From Firmicutes bacterium UBA5493 (GTDB lineage Bacteria; Bacillota; Limnochordia; Darwinibacteriales; Darwinibacteriaceae): a DNA stretch of 13,250 nt. Each line of letters begins with the position of its first letter. Position 1 is the stretch's first letter. Where the stretch lies: positions 1 through 13,250 of the forward strand of contig DIPH01000027.1 of assembly GCA_002424045.1 (NCBI GenBank). The letters are read 5' to 3'. The position numbers and the translations under genes are program-made. A model generated the notes under the pieces. That model made no database searches and was not told the DNA's origin. It saw nothing but the letters and a program-made list of their open reading frames with translations. Shown here in pieces: positions 1 to 6,268 of this stretch.

Positions 1-105
1 GCCGAGCTAATTACTCCAATCGCCATGGAAGAAGGATTGCGCTTTGCAGTTCGTGAAGGCGGCCGTACAGTTGGAGCAGGCGTTGTAACTAAGATTCTTG
101 CCTAA
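1..105 (+). CDS. tuf: Elongation factor Tu, C-terminal end (partial)
   Basis: Frame 1 reads 34 residues and a TAA stop, including ITPIAMEEGLRFAVREGG and the ending GAGVVTKILA. This is the conserved end of domain 3 of EF-Tu, the GTPase that brings aminoacyl-tRNA to the ribosomal A site. The start and the GTPase domain lie upstream of the window. Its place directly before rpsJ matches the usual str-S10 junction (rpsL-rpsG-fusA-tuf-rpsJ) of Bacillota. Recognition is by the conserved C-terminal motif; little else could give it. Confidence 0.96.
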   Translation, partial: AELITPIAMEEGLRFAVREGGRTVGAGVVTKILA

Positions 106-139
106 ACAACAGACACAGCAAAGGCGAATTTTAACCGGA

Positions 140-182
140 GGGAAAAGTAGTCTATCATATGCTTTTCTAGATTACTTTTCCC
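140..182 (+). terminator. Hairpin after tuf, possible terminator or RNA 3' end
   Basis: Arms 140-154 and 168-182 pair over 15 bp with one G-T(U) pair, around a 13-base loop. The outer pairs are GGGAAAAGTA with TACTTTTCCC. The hairpin begins 34 bases after the tuf stop, where a terminator would be expected. However, the 3' arm is followed by ATCCGACTG rather than a T-run, so it is not a standard intrinsic terminator. It could be a mRNA 3'-end stabiliser, a processing site or a partial terminator allowing read-through into rpsJ. The structure is certain from the sequence; its function is not. Confidence 0.45.
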
Positions 183-204
183 ATCCGACTGTCTAAATAG
201 AGTA

Positions 205-225
205 GATGAATGCTCTGCATTCATC
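205..225. repeat. Perfect 9-bp inverted repeat with 3-base loop (leader, copy 1)
   Basis: Arms GATGAATGC (205-213) and GCATTCATC (217-225) are exact reverse complements around the loop TCT. The 3' end of this hairpin (223-225) overlaps the 5' arm of an alternative helix (223-229/246-252). It shares the TGC-N3-GCA core with the hairpins at 310-330 and 6219-6241. Confidence 0.75.
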
Positions 226-249
226 AAGCGATGACGTAGGAGGTTGCTT

Positions 250-307
250 GATCAACCGACAACGCCAGGCCACCCAATATTCGACCATTTTATCTTGTCG
301 GTTGATC
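250..307 (+). promoter_or_regulatory. 13-bp long-range stem in the rpsJ leader
   Basis: GATCAACCGACAA (250-262) is exactly complementary to TTGTCGGTTGATC (295-307), leaving a 32-base loop (263-294). Formation of this stem excludes the 223-229/246-252 helix (shared 250-252) and the small 242-246/253-257 hairpin, giving a set of alternative folds. This is typical of attenuator or protein-responsive leader RNA, but I cannot match it to a named family. No T-run follows it, so termination is not the obvious readout. Confidence 0.55.
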
Positions 308-309
308 TC

Positions 310-330
310 GCAGTTTGCGCAGCAAACTGC
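310..330. repeat. Perfect 9-bp inverted repeat with 3-base loop (leader, copy 2)
   Basis: Arms GCAGTTTGC (310-318) and GCAAACTGC (322-330) are exact reverse complements around the loop GCA. The stem can extend by CTC (307-309) with GAG (333-335) across a 2-base bulge. The inner core TTTGC-N3-GCAAA is identical to that of the hairpin at 6219-6241, about 5.9 kb away, which suggests a related element rather than chance. Confidence 0.75.
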
Positions 331-358
331 ATGAGGATATCTGAACGGGTCGGTGGTA

Positions 359-384
359 CGTCGCAGTTTTCTAATTAAGCGACG
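359..384 (+). repeat. 6-bp inverted repeat upstream of rpsJ
   Basis: CGTCGC (359-364) pairs with GCGACG (379-384) around a 14-base AT-rich loop. It lies just before the candidate promoter at 401-430. It is short enough that chance or a minor RNA hairpin are both possible. Confidence 0.4.
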
Positions 385-400
385 AGTGGCAAGTTGGCGG

Positions 401-430
401 TTGACCAGGGGAATTTCTACAGAGTATGTT
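401..430 (+). promoter_or_regulatory. Candidate sigma-A type promoter for rpsJ
   Basis: TTGACC (401-406) matches 5 of 6 bases of the -35 consensus. TATGTT (425-430) matches 4 of 6 of the -10 consensus after an 18-base spacer. Transcription would begin around 436-438, leaving only a short leader before the rpsJ TTG start and excluding the hairpins upstream from that transcript. The -10 box is weak and there is no extended -10. An upstream promoter or read-through from tuf is equally possible. Confidence 0.3.
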
Positions 431-459
431 CGTCTATCGAGCGAAAGGATTGATTATTC

Positions 460-774
460 TTGGCTAAGCAAAAGGTTCGAATCAGGTTAAAGGCTTTTGA
501 TCACAAGATCCTGGACAGTTCTGCAGAGAAGATTGTTGACACTGCAAAACGGACAGGAGCAACGGTTTCGGGACCCATCCCCTTACCTACTGACAAGAAC
601 ATTTTTACCGTTTTACGTTCTGTACACGTTCACAAAGACGCTCGTGAGCAGTTCGAAATGAGAACGCATAAACGCCTAATTGACATTCTGGATCCCAATC
701 CAAAGACTGTGGATGCGTTAATGCGCTTAGATTTACCTGCTGGTGTAGATATCGAGATTAAGATTCAAGATTAA
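460..774 (+). CDS. rpsJ: 30S ribosomal protein S10 (NusE)
   Basis: S10 is a small-subunit head protein and, as NusE, also joins transcription antitermination complexes with NusB. The 104-residue product has the family's RIRLKAFDHKILD start, the GPIPLPT turn (near residues 38-44) that begins the long 16S-contacting loop, and the HKRLIDI segment near the end. Length is close to the usual 102. The start is TTG at 460, preceded by AAAGGA at 444-449. An in-frame TGA at 451 blocks any longer form. It is first in the S10 cluster after the 354-base structured spacer, so it is the gene most directly exposed to leader control. Confidence 0.97.
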   Translation: MAKQKVRIRLKAFDHKILDSSAEKIVDTAKRTGATVSGPIPLPTDKNIFTVLRSVHVHKDAREQFEMRTHKRLIDILDPNPKTVDALMRLDLPAGVDIEIKIQD

Positions 775-811
775 TTGGGACCGGTGGGAGCAATTTTAGG
801 GGGTGCGAAAG

Positions 812-1447
812 ATGGCCAAAGGTATTCTAGGTAAAAAATTGGGAATGACCCAGATATTCAGTGCAGAAGGATTGCTAATCCCCGTGACTGTCATCGAAGC
901 TGGCCCGTGTACCGTAGTGCAAAAGAAGACGATAGAAAATGATCAGTATCTTGCAGTGCAACTCGGTTTTGGTGATCGGCGGGAAAGACTTTTCAATAAA
1001 CCGGAGAGAGGACACTTCGATAAAGCGAAAGTGAAGCCTCGCCGGTATTTAAGGGAAATTAGATTCCGTGCAAACGATGATTTTGCAAACTTGAATGTAG
1101 GTGACTCCGTAGACGTTAGCATTTTCAGTGAAGGCGAAAAGGTAGACGTCACAGGCACCAGCAAGGGTAAGGGTTTTCAGGGCTCCATTAAGCGTCATAA
1201 CCAAGGACGCGGACCGATGAGCCACGGTTCCCATTACCACCGCGGTGTAGGTTCTCTAAACGCCGTTGACCCAGCAAGAGTCTTTAAGGGACGCAAGCTG
1301 CCCGGTCGTATGGGTGGAGAGCGTGTTACAACGCAGAATTTGGAGATTGTCAAAGTTGACAAAGACCGGAATCTCTTGTTAGTACGGGGTTCTGTACCAG
1401 GTGTCAAAGGCAGTTTTGTTATTGTTAGGAATGCAGTAAAAGCTTAG
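812..1447 (+). CDS. rplC: 50S ribosomal protein L3
   Basis: L3 is an early-assembly 23S rRNA binder whose long loop reaches towards the peptidyl transferase centre. The protein (211 aa) starts MAKGILGKKLGMTQIF and carries the central loop GPMSHGSHYHRGVGSL and the FKGRKLPGRMGGERVT segment, all family signatures. An in-frame GTG at 803 would add three residues. ATG 812 is preferred because the AGGGGG at 798-803 lies 8 bases before it and overlaps the GTG, and because homologues begin at this Met. Length agrees with about 209 in Bacillus. It follows rpsJ by 37 bases. Confidence 0.97.
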   Translation: MAKGILGKKLGMTQIFSAEGLLIPVTVIEAGPCTVVQKKTIENDQYLAVQLGFGDRRERLFNKPERGHFDKAKVKPRRYLREIRFRANDDFANLNVGDSVDVSIFSEGEKVDVTGTSKGKGFQGSIKRHNQGRGPMSHGSHYHRGVGSLNAVDPARVFKGRKLPGRMGGERVTTQNLEIVKVDKDRNLLLVRGSVPGVKGSFVIVRNAVKA

Positions 1448-1475
1448 AGTTTGAAGAAGAGAGGAGGCTGCAATC

Positions 1476-2096
1476 ATGCCGAAAGTGGCCGTTTTCAATA
1501 TGGAAGGCAAACAGGTTGGTGAACTAGAACTCAATGATGCGATTTTCGGGGTCGAGGTGAACCAAGACCTGATGCATAAGGTAGTCCTGAGCCAGTTGGC
1601 CAATGCCAGACAAGGCACCGTGGCCACCAAGACCAGAGGACTTGTTCGCGGCGGCGGGCGTAAACCCTGGAGACAAAAGGGAACCGGACGAGCACGCCAA
1701 GGAAGTACTCGTTCACCCCAATGGGTTGGTGGCGGAGTGGTCTTTGGACCAACGCCTCGAGATTTTTCCTATCGTCTACCCAAAAAAGCACGGCGGGCTG
1801 CGTTGAAATCCGCCCTCAGTGCAAAAGTTGCCTCTGGCAACATCGTGGTTTTGGATCAGCTCACAGTGAATGAGCCTAAGACCAAAGTATTGGCCAGTAT
1901 GCTAAAGGCTCTCGATGTACAAAAGCCCCTGCTGGTTACTGCAGAGTGGGATACCAATGTGGAGCTATCTGCACGCAATATTCCTGGAGCTGTGGTTGCC
2001 AAGTCAATGGGCCTGAATGTCTATGACATTTTGAACAGCCAGAAGCTGGTTATGACGAAGGATGCAGTGAATAAGCTAGAGGAGGTGCTTGTTTAA
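1476..2096 (+). CDS. rplD: 50S ribosomal protein L4
   Basis: L4 (206 aa, normal length) binds domain I of 23S rRNA and sends a loop into the peptide exit tunnel. That loop is visible at about residues 45-95, with RGGGRKPWRQKGTGRAR and the WVGGGVVFGP stretch, a known site of macrolide-resistance changes; here it looks wild type. An AGGAGG lies just before the ATG. In E. coli, L4 represses its own S10 operon through the leader; whether it does so here is unknown, but the structured leader at 106-459 makes it the natural candidate. The stop overlaps the rplW start (TAATG), implying coupling. Confidence 0.97.
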   Translation: MPKVAVFNMEGKQVGELELNDAIFGVEVNQDLMHKVVLSQLANARQGTVATKTRGLVRGGGRKPWRQKGTGRARQGSTRSPQWVGGGVVFGPTPRDFSYRLPKKARRAALKSALSAKVASGNIVVLDQLTVNEPKTKVLASMLKALDVQKPLLVTAEWDTNVELSARNIPGAVVAKSMGLNVYDILNSQKLVMTKDAVNKLEEVLV

Positions 2097-2380
2097 TGGA
2101 AGCGCGGGATATTCTTAAACGACCAATAGTAACAGAAAAAAGCACCGACTTGATGGCTGAGAATAAGTACACCTTTGAAGTAGACCTAAGAGCCAATAAA
2201 ATGCAGGTTAAAGCTGCGGTGGAAGAGATCTTTAATGTGGAAGTTGAGCAAGTGAATACGCTTCGAGTTAAGGGTAAGCTACGCAGGATGGGACGCCATG
2301 AAGGATACACATCCGATTGGAAGAAGGCTGTGGTGACCCTGAAACCAGGCCATAGCATTGAGGTATTTGGAGGATTTTAA
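2096..2380 (+). CDS. rplW: 50S ribosomal protein L23
   Basis: L23 (94 aa) sits at the exit of the peptide tunnel and is the docking site for trigger factor and SRP. The sequence shows the RPIVTEKS motif near residue 9, a KYTFEVDLRANKMQVKAAVE segment and the GRHEGYTSDWKKAVVTL C-terminal half typical of bacterial L23. Its ATG overlaps the rplD stop by one base, and an AGGAGGTG lies inside the end of rplD, so it is translationally coupled to L4. Confidence 0.97.
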   Translation: MEARDILKRPIVTEKSTDLMAENKYTFEVDLRANKMQVKAAVEEIFNVEVEQVNTLRVKGKLRRMGRHEGYTSDWKKAVVTLKPGHSIEVFGGF

Positions 2381-2394
2381 GGAGGGACGGAAAA

Positions 2395-3222
2395 ATGGCG
2401 ATTAAGAAGTATAAACCGACCACTCCGGGGCGTCGCAACATGACCGGTTATACCTTTGAGGAGATCACCAAGAAGGAACCGGAGAAATCATTGGTAGTTT
2501 CTCTCAAATCAACCGGTGGACGTAATGCAGAGGGTCGCATTACTGCCCGTCATCGCGGTGGCGGTCATAAACGCAAGTATCGTATTATCGATTTCAAACG
2601 CAATAAGGATGGAGTTCCAGCAAATGTTGCTGCCATCGAGTATGATCCTAATCGCTCTGCAAGAATTGCATTGCTGCACTATTTGGATGGCGAAAAGCGC
2701 TATATCTTAGCTCCTGCAGGCCTAAAAGTAGGCGATCAGGTTGAATCGGGTCCAGACGCCGATGTCAAACCTGGAAACGCTCTACCTCTTGCTAATATTC
2801 CGGTGGGAAGCGTCATTCACAATATCGAACTTCAGCCTGGTAAGGGTGCCCAGATGGTGCGCTCAGCGGGTACTGCGGCCCAATTAATGGCTAAAGAAGG
2901 CTCCTATGCGACAATACGTTTACCTTCTGGTGAGTTCCGCATGGTGCTGCAAGCATGCCGGGCTACACTCGGTCAGGTCGGAAACGTTGAGCACGAGAAC
3001 ATGGTAGTGGGTAAAGCAGGGCGGTCTAGATATTTAGGAAAGCGGCCACATGTTCGCGGTGTAGTCATGAATCCCGTTGATCACCCCCATGGCGGTGGCG
3101 AGGGTAAGGCTCCTATTGGTCGTCCTGGACCGGTTACTCCTTGGGGTAAACCTGCACTGGGATCACGGACTCGTAAGAAGAAGGCAAGCGATAGTCTGAT
3201 CGTGAGACGTCGTAAGAAATAA
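2395..3222 (+). CDS. rplB: 50S ribosomal protein L2
   Basis: L2 (275 aa) is needed for subunit joining and peptidyl transferase activity. Visible signatures are the N-terminal YKPTTPGRRNMTGY, the RNA-binding core GRITARHRGGGHKRKYR (residues near 47-63) and the C-terminal VDHPHGGGEGKAPIGRPGP, which holds the conserved functionally important histidine (His229 in E. coli). It ends with SLIVRRRKK as usual. AAGGAGG at 2379-2385 overlaps the rplW stop and sets the ATG. Length and all key residues are conventional. Confidence 0.98.
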   Translation: MAIKKYKPTTPGRRNMTGYTFEEITKKEPEKSLVVSLKSTGGRNAEGRITARHRGGGHKRKYRIIDFKRNKDGVPANVAAIEYDPNRSARIALLHYLDGEKRYILAPAGLKVGDQVESGPDADVKPGNALPLANIPVGSVIHNIELQPGKGAQMVRSAGTAAQLMAKEGSYATIRLPSGEFRMVLQACRATLGQVGNVEHENMVVGKAGRSRYLGKRPHVRGVVMNPVDHPHGGGEGKAPIGRPGPVTPWGKPALGSRTRKKKASDSLIVRRRKK

Positions 3223-3249
3223 TGAGGTTCTCTACGGGGAGGTGTAGGA

Positions 3250-3525
3250 ATGAGTAGATCATTAAAAAAAGGTCCCTTCGCTGATGCTCACATACTGAAG
3301 AAGGTCAGGGAGATGAACGATAAGGGCGAAAAGCGGGTTGTTAAGACATGGTCGCGGCGCTCTACGATTTTCCCAGATATGGTTGGTCACACCATAGCAG
3401 TTCATGATGGGCGTAAGCATGTTCCGGTATATATTACAGAAGAAATGGTCGGTCATAAACTCGGTGAATTTGCCCCCACGCGGATGTTCCGTGGGCATGC
3501 CGGTGAAAGATCGTCGGGCCGATAA
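3250..3525 (+). CDS. rpsS: 30S ribosomal protein S19
   Basis: S19 (91 aa) lies in the 30S head, pairs with S13 and contacts tRNA at the A site. The N-terminus MSRSLKKGPFADAHILKKV, the RRSTIFPDMVGHTIAVHDG centre and the GEFAPTRMFRGHAG end are hallmark S19 motifs. GGGGAGGTG at 3236-3244 gives a good ribosome binding site for the ATG. The order rplB-rpsS-rplV is the near-universal S10 cluster order. Confidence 0.97.
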   Translation: MSRSLKKGPFADAHILKKVREMNDKGEKRVVKTWSRRSTIFPDMVGHTIAVHDGRKHVPVYITEEMVGHKLGEFAPTRMFRGHAGERSSGR

Positions 3526-3545
3526 GCAGAACGGGGTGAGAAATA

Positions 3546-3884
3546 ATGGAAGCGAGAGCAATTGCTAGACATATTAGAATTTCACCACGCAAAGCGCGCC
3601 AAGTAATTGACTTAATTCGCGGTAAGGATGTGGAAGAAGCTTTGGCCATTCTTAGGTTTGCGCCAAAGGGAGGGTCTCCCATAGTTGAGAAGGTTGTGCG
3701 CAGCGCGGTAGCGAATGCAGAAAACAACTACGATATGGATGTGGACTCCTTATACGTCGCCGAGTGCTATGTCGATCAAGGTCCAACTATGAAGAGGATT
3801 AGACCTAGAGCGAGAGGCATGGCTAATCGCATCCGTAAACGCACAAGTCATATTACTGTGATTTTGCGGGAAAAGGAGGAATAA
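3546..3884 (+). CDS. rplV: 50S ribosomal protein L22
   Basis: L22 (112 aa) binds all 23S rRNA domains, and its long beta hairpin lines the exit tunnel with L4. The hairpin is seen at about residues 82-103 (GPTMKRIRPRARGMANRIRK). The N-terminus ARHIRISPRKARQVIDLIRG is a family signature. No loss or duplication in the hairpin is seen, so there is no sign of macrolide-resistance change. The AAAGGAGGAA at its 3' end serves as the ribosome binding site of rpsC, only 4 bases downstream. Confidence 0.97.
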   Translation: MEARAIARHIRISPRKARQVIDLIRGKDVEEALAILRFAPKGGSPIVEKVVRSAVANAENNYDMDVDSLYVAECYVDQGPTMKRIRPRARGMANRIRKRTSHITVILREKEE

Positions 3885-3888
3885 GTGC

Positions 3889-4554
3889 GTGGGTCAAAAA
3901 GTACACCCGGTAGGGTTTAGACTTGGTGTTGTAAAAGACTGGGACAGCAAATGGTACGCCAACAAGCTTGATTACGCTGACCTCTTACACGAAGACTTGG
4001 AAATTAAGCGCCTCATTAAGCAACGCTTTTTCCAATCAGGCATTGCCAAAACCGAGATCGAGAGGGCTGCGAATCGTGCTAAAGTTACGATTCATACAGG
4101 CAGGCCTGGAATGGTTATCGGTCGTGGAGGTACAGAGGTTGATAAGCTTCGTAAAGATTTGGAAGCCATGACCGGCCGTCAGATTCAGGTAAATATTGTG
4201 GAGGTTAAGACTCCTGAAACAAATGCCCAACTAGTGGCTGAAAGCATTGCCTTTGCTCTGGAAAGACGTATTTCGTTCCGCCGAGCTATGCGTCAAGCTC
4301 AAACCAGGGCCATCCGCCTTGGTGCGCAGGGCATTAAAGTAATGTGTTCTGGTCGCCTGGGCGGCGCAGAGATCGCTCGTACAGAGTGGAACCCCGAAGG
4401 TTCTATTCCTCTGCATACTCTCAGGGCAGACATTGATTACGGATTCGCAGAAGCGAATACAACATTTGGGAAGATTGGGGTTAAGGTGTGGGTCTACAAC
4501 GGTGAGATCCTGCCTGAAACGGCGGCCCAGAATAAGGCTAAAGGGGGCGAATAG
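3889..4554 (+). CDS. rpsC: 30S ribosomal protein S3
   Basis: S3 (221 aa) forms part of the mRNA entry channel, with helicase function shared with S4 and S5. It begins GQKVHPVGFRLGV and has a type II KH domain whose GXXG-type loop is VIGRGG (residues 76-81). The C-terminal domain contains SGRLGGAEIARTEW and the DYGFAEANTTFGKIGVKVW stretch. The start is GTG at 3889, chosen because the family begins M-G-Q-K and the AAAGGAGGAA sits 8-18 bases upstream. The GTG at 3885 is out of frame. The product ends soon after the conserved domain, as in other Bacillota. Confidence 0.97.
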   Translation: MGQKVHPVGFRLGVVKDWDSKWYANKLDYADLLHEDLEIKRLIKQRFFQSGIAKTEIERAANRAKVTIHTGRPGMVIGRGGTEVDKLRKDLEAMTGRQIQVNIVEVKTPETNAQLVAESIAFALERRISFRRAMRQAQTRAIRLGAQGIKVMCSGRLGGAEIARTEWNPEGSIPLHTLRADIDYGFAEANTTFGKIGVKVWVYNGEILPETAAQNKAKGGE

Positions 4555-4556
4555 GG

Positions 4557-4991
4557 ATGCTTATTCCAAAGAGAGTAAAGTATCGTAGAGTTCACCGCGG
4601 TCGTATGACTGGTAAAGCCCAAAGGGGCTCCGAAGTCTCTTTCGGCGAATTTGGCCTCCAAGCATTGGAACCAGGGTGGATTAAAAATACGCAAATAGAA
4701 GCAGCCCGTATTGCCATGACCCGTTACATTAAGAGGGGTGGGAAGGTTTGGATTCGGATTTTCCCCGACAAACCTGTAACTCAAAAACCTGCAGAAACTC
4801 GGATGGGTTCCGGTAAAGGTGCTCCCGAACATTGGGTAGCAGTGGTAAAGCCAGGGCGAATAATGTTCGAGATTGGCGGCGTACCTGAGGAATTGGCTCG
4901 CGAAGCTATGCGCTTAGCTGCCCACAAGTTGCCAATCAGGTGCAAGTTCGTATCTCGGGCTGTGGCAGGTGGTGACGCAAATGAAGGCTAA
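4557..4991 (+). CDS. rplP: 50S ribosomal protein L16
   Basis: L16 (144 aa, usual length) is a late-assembly protein next to the A-site tRNA elbow and needed for peptidyl transferase activity. Signatures seen are the N-terminal PKRVKYRRVHRGRMTGKA, the FGEFGLQALEPGWI block, the RGGKVWIRIFPDKPVT loop with the conserved Arg, and ETRMGSGKGAPEHWVAVVKPG. It starts 2 bases after the rpsC stop, and its own end overlaps the start of rpmC by 11 bases, so three genes are closely coupled here. Confidence 0.97.
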   Translation: MLIPKRVKYRRVHRGRMTGKAQRGSEVSFGEFGLQALEPGWIKNTQIEAARIAMTRYIKRGGKVWIRIFPDKPVTQKPAETRMGSGKGAPEHWVAVVKPGRIMFEIGGVPEELAREAMRLAAHKLPIRCKFVSRAVAGGDANEG

Positions 4992-5184
4992 AGAGGTTCG
5001 TGATCTTTCTGTAAGCGAGCTAGAAGTGAAACTGGATGAGTTAAAGGAGGAACTCTTTAACCTCAGGTTTCAATTGGCTACGGGTCAATTAGATAACCCA
5101 ATGCGTATCAGTGCTGTGCGGAAGAATATTGCACGGGTGAAGACTGTCATGCGCGAAAGAGAACTGAACATTAGGCGAGCTTAA
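4981..5184 (+). CDS. rpmC: 50S ribosomal protein L29
   Basis: L29 (67 aa) is a small two-helix protein at the tunnel exit beside L23. The motif ELKEELFNLRFQLATGQLDNP is diagnostic. The frame stays open upstream with GTG codons at 4969 and 4972, which would add four or three residues. The ATG at 4981 is preferred because homologues start MKAKE, and the GGTGGTGA just upstream can act as a ribosome binding site. With this start the gene overlaps rplP by 11 bases. Confidence 0.95.
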   Translation: MKAKEVRDLSVSELEVKLDELKEELFNLRFQLATGQLDNPMRISAVRKNIARVKTVMRERELNIRRA

Positions 5185-5215
5185 GGTCTATAGATTCGGG
5201 AAGGGAGGAGCGCAG

Positions 5216-5476
5216 ATGGACAACGAAAGAAACATGAGGCGAACTCGAGTAGGAGTGATCGTCAGTGATAAGATGGATAAGACTGTCGTGGTTGCTGTCG
5301 AGCAGACCGTGAGACATCCATTGTATGGAAAAACCATGCGGAGGAGCGCCAAGTTTAAGGCCCACGATGAACTCAATGAGTGCAACGTAGGCGACAGGGT
5401 GCGCATTATGCAAACCAGACCCATTAGTAAACAGAAACGCTGGCGGGTAATGGAGATTATTGAAAAGGCCCGCTAG
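5216..5476 (+). CDS. rpsQ: 30S ribosomal protein S17
   Basis: S17 (86 aa) is an OB-fold primary binder of the 5' domain of 16S rRNA. The sequence has RVGVIVSDKMDKTVVVAVEQ, HPLYGKTMRRSAKFKAHDE and the NVGDRVRIMQTRPISKQKRWRV end, all typical. The ATG at 5216 follows GGGAGGAG (5203-5210) at a good distance. It closes the classical S10 group; rplN follows after 30 bases with its own strong binding site. Confidence 0.97.
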   Translation: MDNERNMRRTRVGVIVSDKMDKTVVVAVEQTVRHPLYGKTMRRSAKFKAHDELNECNVGDRVRIMQTRPISKQKRWRVMEIIEKAR

Positions 5477-5509
5477 TTACAGAATATAGCAAGGGAAGGA
5501 GGAGCTATG

Positions 5510-5878
5510 ATGATCCAGCAAGAGAGTCGTTTAAAGGTAGCCGATAACACTGGTGCTAGAGAAATTCTGTGCATTCGTGTGCTCGGTGGATCAGGACGAC
5601 GTTATGCTCGTGTCGGTGATGTGATCATTGCTTCCGTTAAAAACGCGACTCCTGGTGGCGTGGTTAAGAAGGGCGAGATTGTCAAGGCTGTAGTTGTTAG
5701 AACCAAAAAGCAATATGGCCGTAGGGATGGTTCTTACATCCGTTTTGATGAAAACGCAGCCGTAATTATAAACGACCAGAACAATCCAAGAGGGACTCGT
5801 ATTTTCGGGCCTGTGGCCAGGGAATTGCGGGAAAAAGATTTCATGAAGATCGTCTCTCTGGCTCCTGAAGTTCTCTAG
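5510..5878 (+). CDS. rplN: 50S ribosomal protein L14
   Basis: L14 (122 aa) sits at the subunit interface and forms bridges to 16S rRNA; it is the partner of the silencing factor RsfS. It begins MIQQESRLKVADNTGAREI and contains the conserved GDVIIASVKNATPGG and IFGPVARELRE segments. Two adjacent ATGs (5507 and 5510) are possible. The second is chosen because AAGGAGG at 5496-5502 is 7 bases before it, against 4 for the first, and because 122 residues is the standard length. It is the first gene of the spc cluster. Confidence 0.96.
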   Translation: MIQQESRLKVADNTGAREILCIRVLGGSGRRYARVGDVIIASVKNATPGGVVKKGEIVKAVVVRTKKQYGRRDGSYIRFDENAAVIINDQNNPRGTRIFGPVARELREKDFMKIVSLAPEVL

Positions 5879-5896
5879 TAGAAAGGAGGATGGGGA

Positions 5897-6217
5897 ATGG
5901 CAAGAATTCATGTAAAACGTGGAGATACAGTGGCCATACTTTCCGGTGACAGCAGCGGTAAGAAGGGCAAGGTTTTAGAGGTTAATCCTCGGTCCGGCAA
6001 GGTTTTCGTAGATGGAGTTAATATTCAAAAGAAACACACCAAGCCTACTCAAACCAATCCGCAAGGAGGAATTATTGAAACACCGGGACCCATCGATGCT
6101 TCTAACGTTGCCGTGGTTTGTCCGAGTTGCAAAAAGGCTACTAGGGTGAGCCGTGAGCGGCAAGCGAATGGTGAGTTGGAGCGTCACTGTAAGAAGTGTG
6201 GTAAAGCAATAGACTAA
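5897..6217 (+). CDS. rplX: 50S ribosomal protein L24, zinc-ribbon form
   Basis: L24 (106 aa) starts assembly of the large subunit by binding the 5' end of 23S rRNA. Its N-terminal KOW domain (about residues 4-35, VKRGDTVAILSGDSSGKKGKV) and the NIQKKHTKPTQTNPQGGIIE segment are clear. The C-terminus carries two Cys pairs, CPSC (75-78) and CKKC (98-101), likely binding a zinc ion; such pairs are familiar in L24 of many non-Bacillus Firmicutes but missing in others. AAAGGAGG lies just before the ATG. Unlike its neighbours it is followed by a 104-base spacer full of hairpins. Confidence 0.97.
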   Translation: MARIHVKRGDTVAILSGDSSGKKGKVLEVNPRSGKVFVDGVNIQKKHTKPTQTNPQGGIIETPGPIDASNVAVVCPSCKKATRVSRERQANGELERHCKKCGKAID

Positions 6218-6218
6218 T

Positions 6219-6241
6219 GTTGATTTGCATTGCAAATCAAC
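6219..6241. repeat. Perfect 10-bp inverted repeat with 3-base loop
   Basis: GTTGATTTGC (6219-6228) and GCAAATCAAC (6232-6241) are exact reverse complements around ATT. The core TTTGC-N3-GCAAA is the same as in the leader hairpin at 310-330. Confidence 0.75.
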
Positions 6242-6246
6242 CAGGA

Positions 6247-6263
6247 GTTTGACTTTGTCAAAC
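6247..6263. repeat. Perfect 7-bp inverted repeat with 3-base loop
   Basis: GTTTGAC (6247-6253) and GTCAAAC (6257-6263) are exact reverse complements around TTT. It lies 5 bases after the preceding hairpin and 5 bases before the next. Confidence 0.65.
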
Positions 6264-6268
6264 ATCCA

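Larger units (their letters stand above)
106..459 (+). promoter_or_regulatory. Structured tuf-rpsJ intergenic region / S10 operon leader
   Basis: This 354-base stretch has no convincing conserved gene but several perfect inverted repeats. They are 140-154/168-182 (15 bp), 205-213/217-225 (9 bp, 3-base loop), 223-229/246-252 (7 bp), 242-246/253-257 (5 bp), 250-262/295-307 (13 bp), 310-318/322-330 (9 bp, 3-base loop) and 359-364/379-384 (6 bp). Several helices share bases and cannot form together, as in regulatory leaders. S10 operons are known to be autoregulated by L4 through the leader in gammaproteobacteria; I see no specific match to that element, so a regulatory role here is inference. 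The region also holds a promoter candidate near 401-430 and a possible 28-codon reading frame at 248-334. Confidence 0.6.

Noticed and set aside
106..459. tRNA gene or mobile element in the tuf-rpsJ spacer
   Set aside because: No cloverleaf with a T-loop GTTCGA-type motif in the right geometry, no transposase remnant and no flanking direct repeats were seen.
943..1164. Minus-strand open frames inside rplC, and similar ones throughout the window
   Set aside because: They lie antisense to strongly conserved ribosomal genes, have no recognisable motifs or binding sites, and are explained as shadows of the coding strand.
803..1447. Longer L3 starting at GTG 803
   Set aside because: The GTG overlaps the ribosome binding site and homologues begin at the Met encoded at 812.
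1603..1806. Plus-strand 67-codon frame inside rplD
   Set aside because: It is out of frame within the conserved L4 coding region, lacks a ribosome binding site and resembles no known protein.
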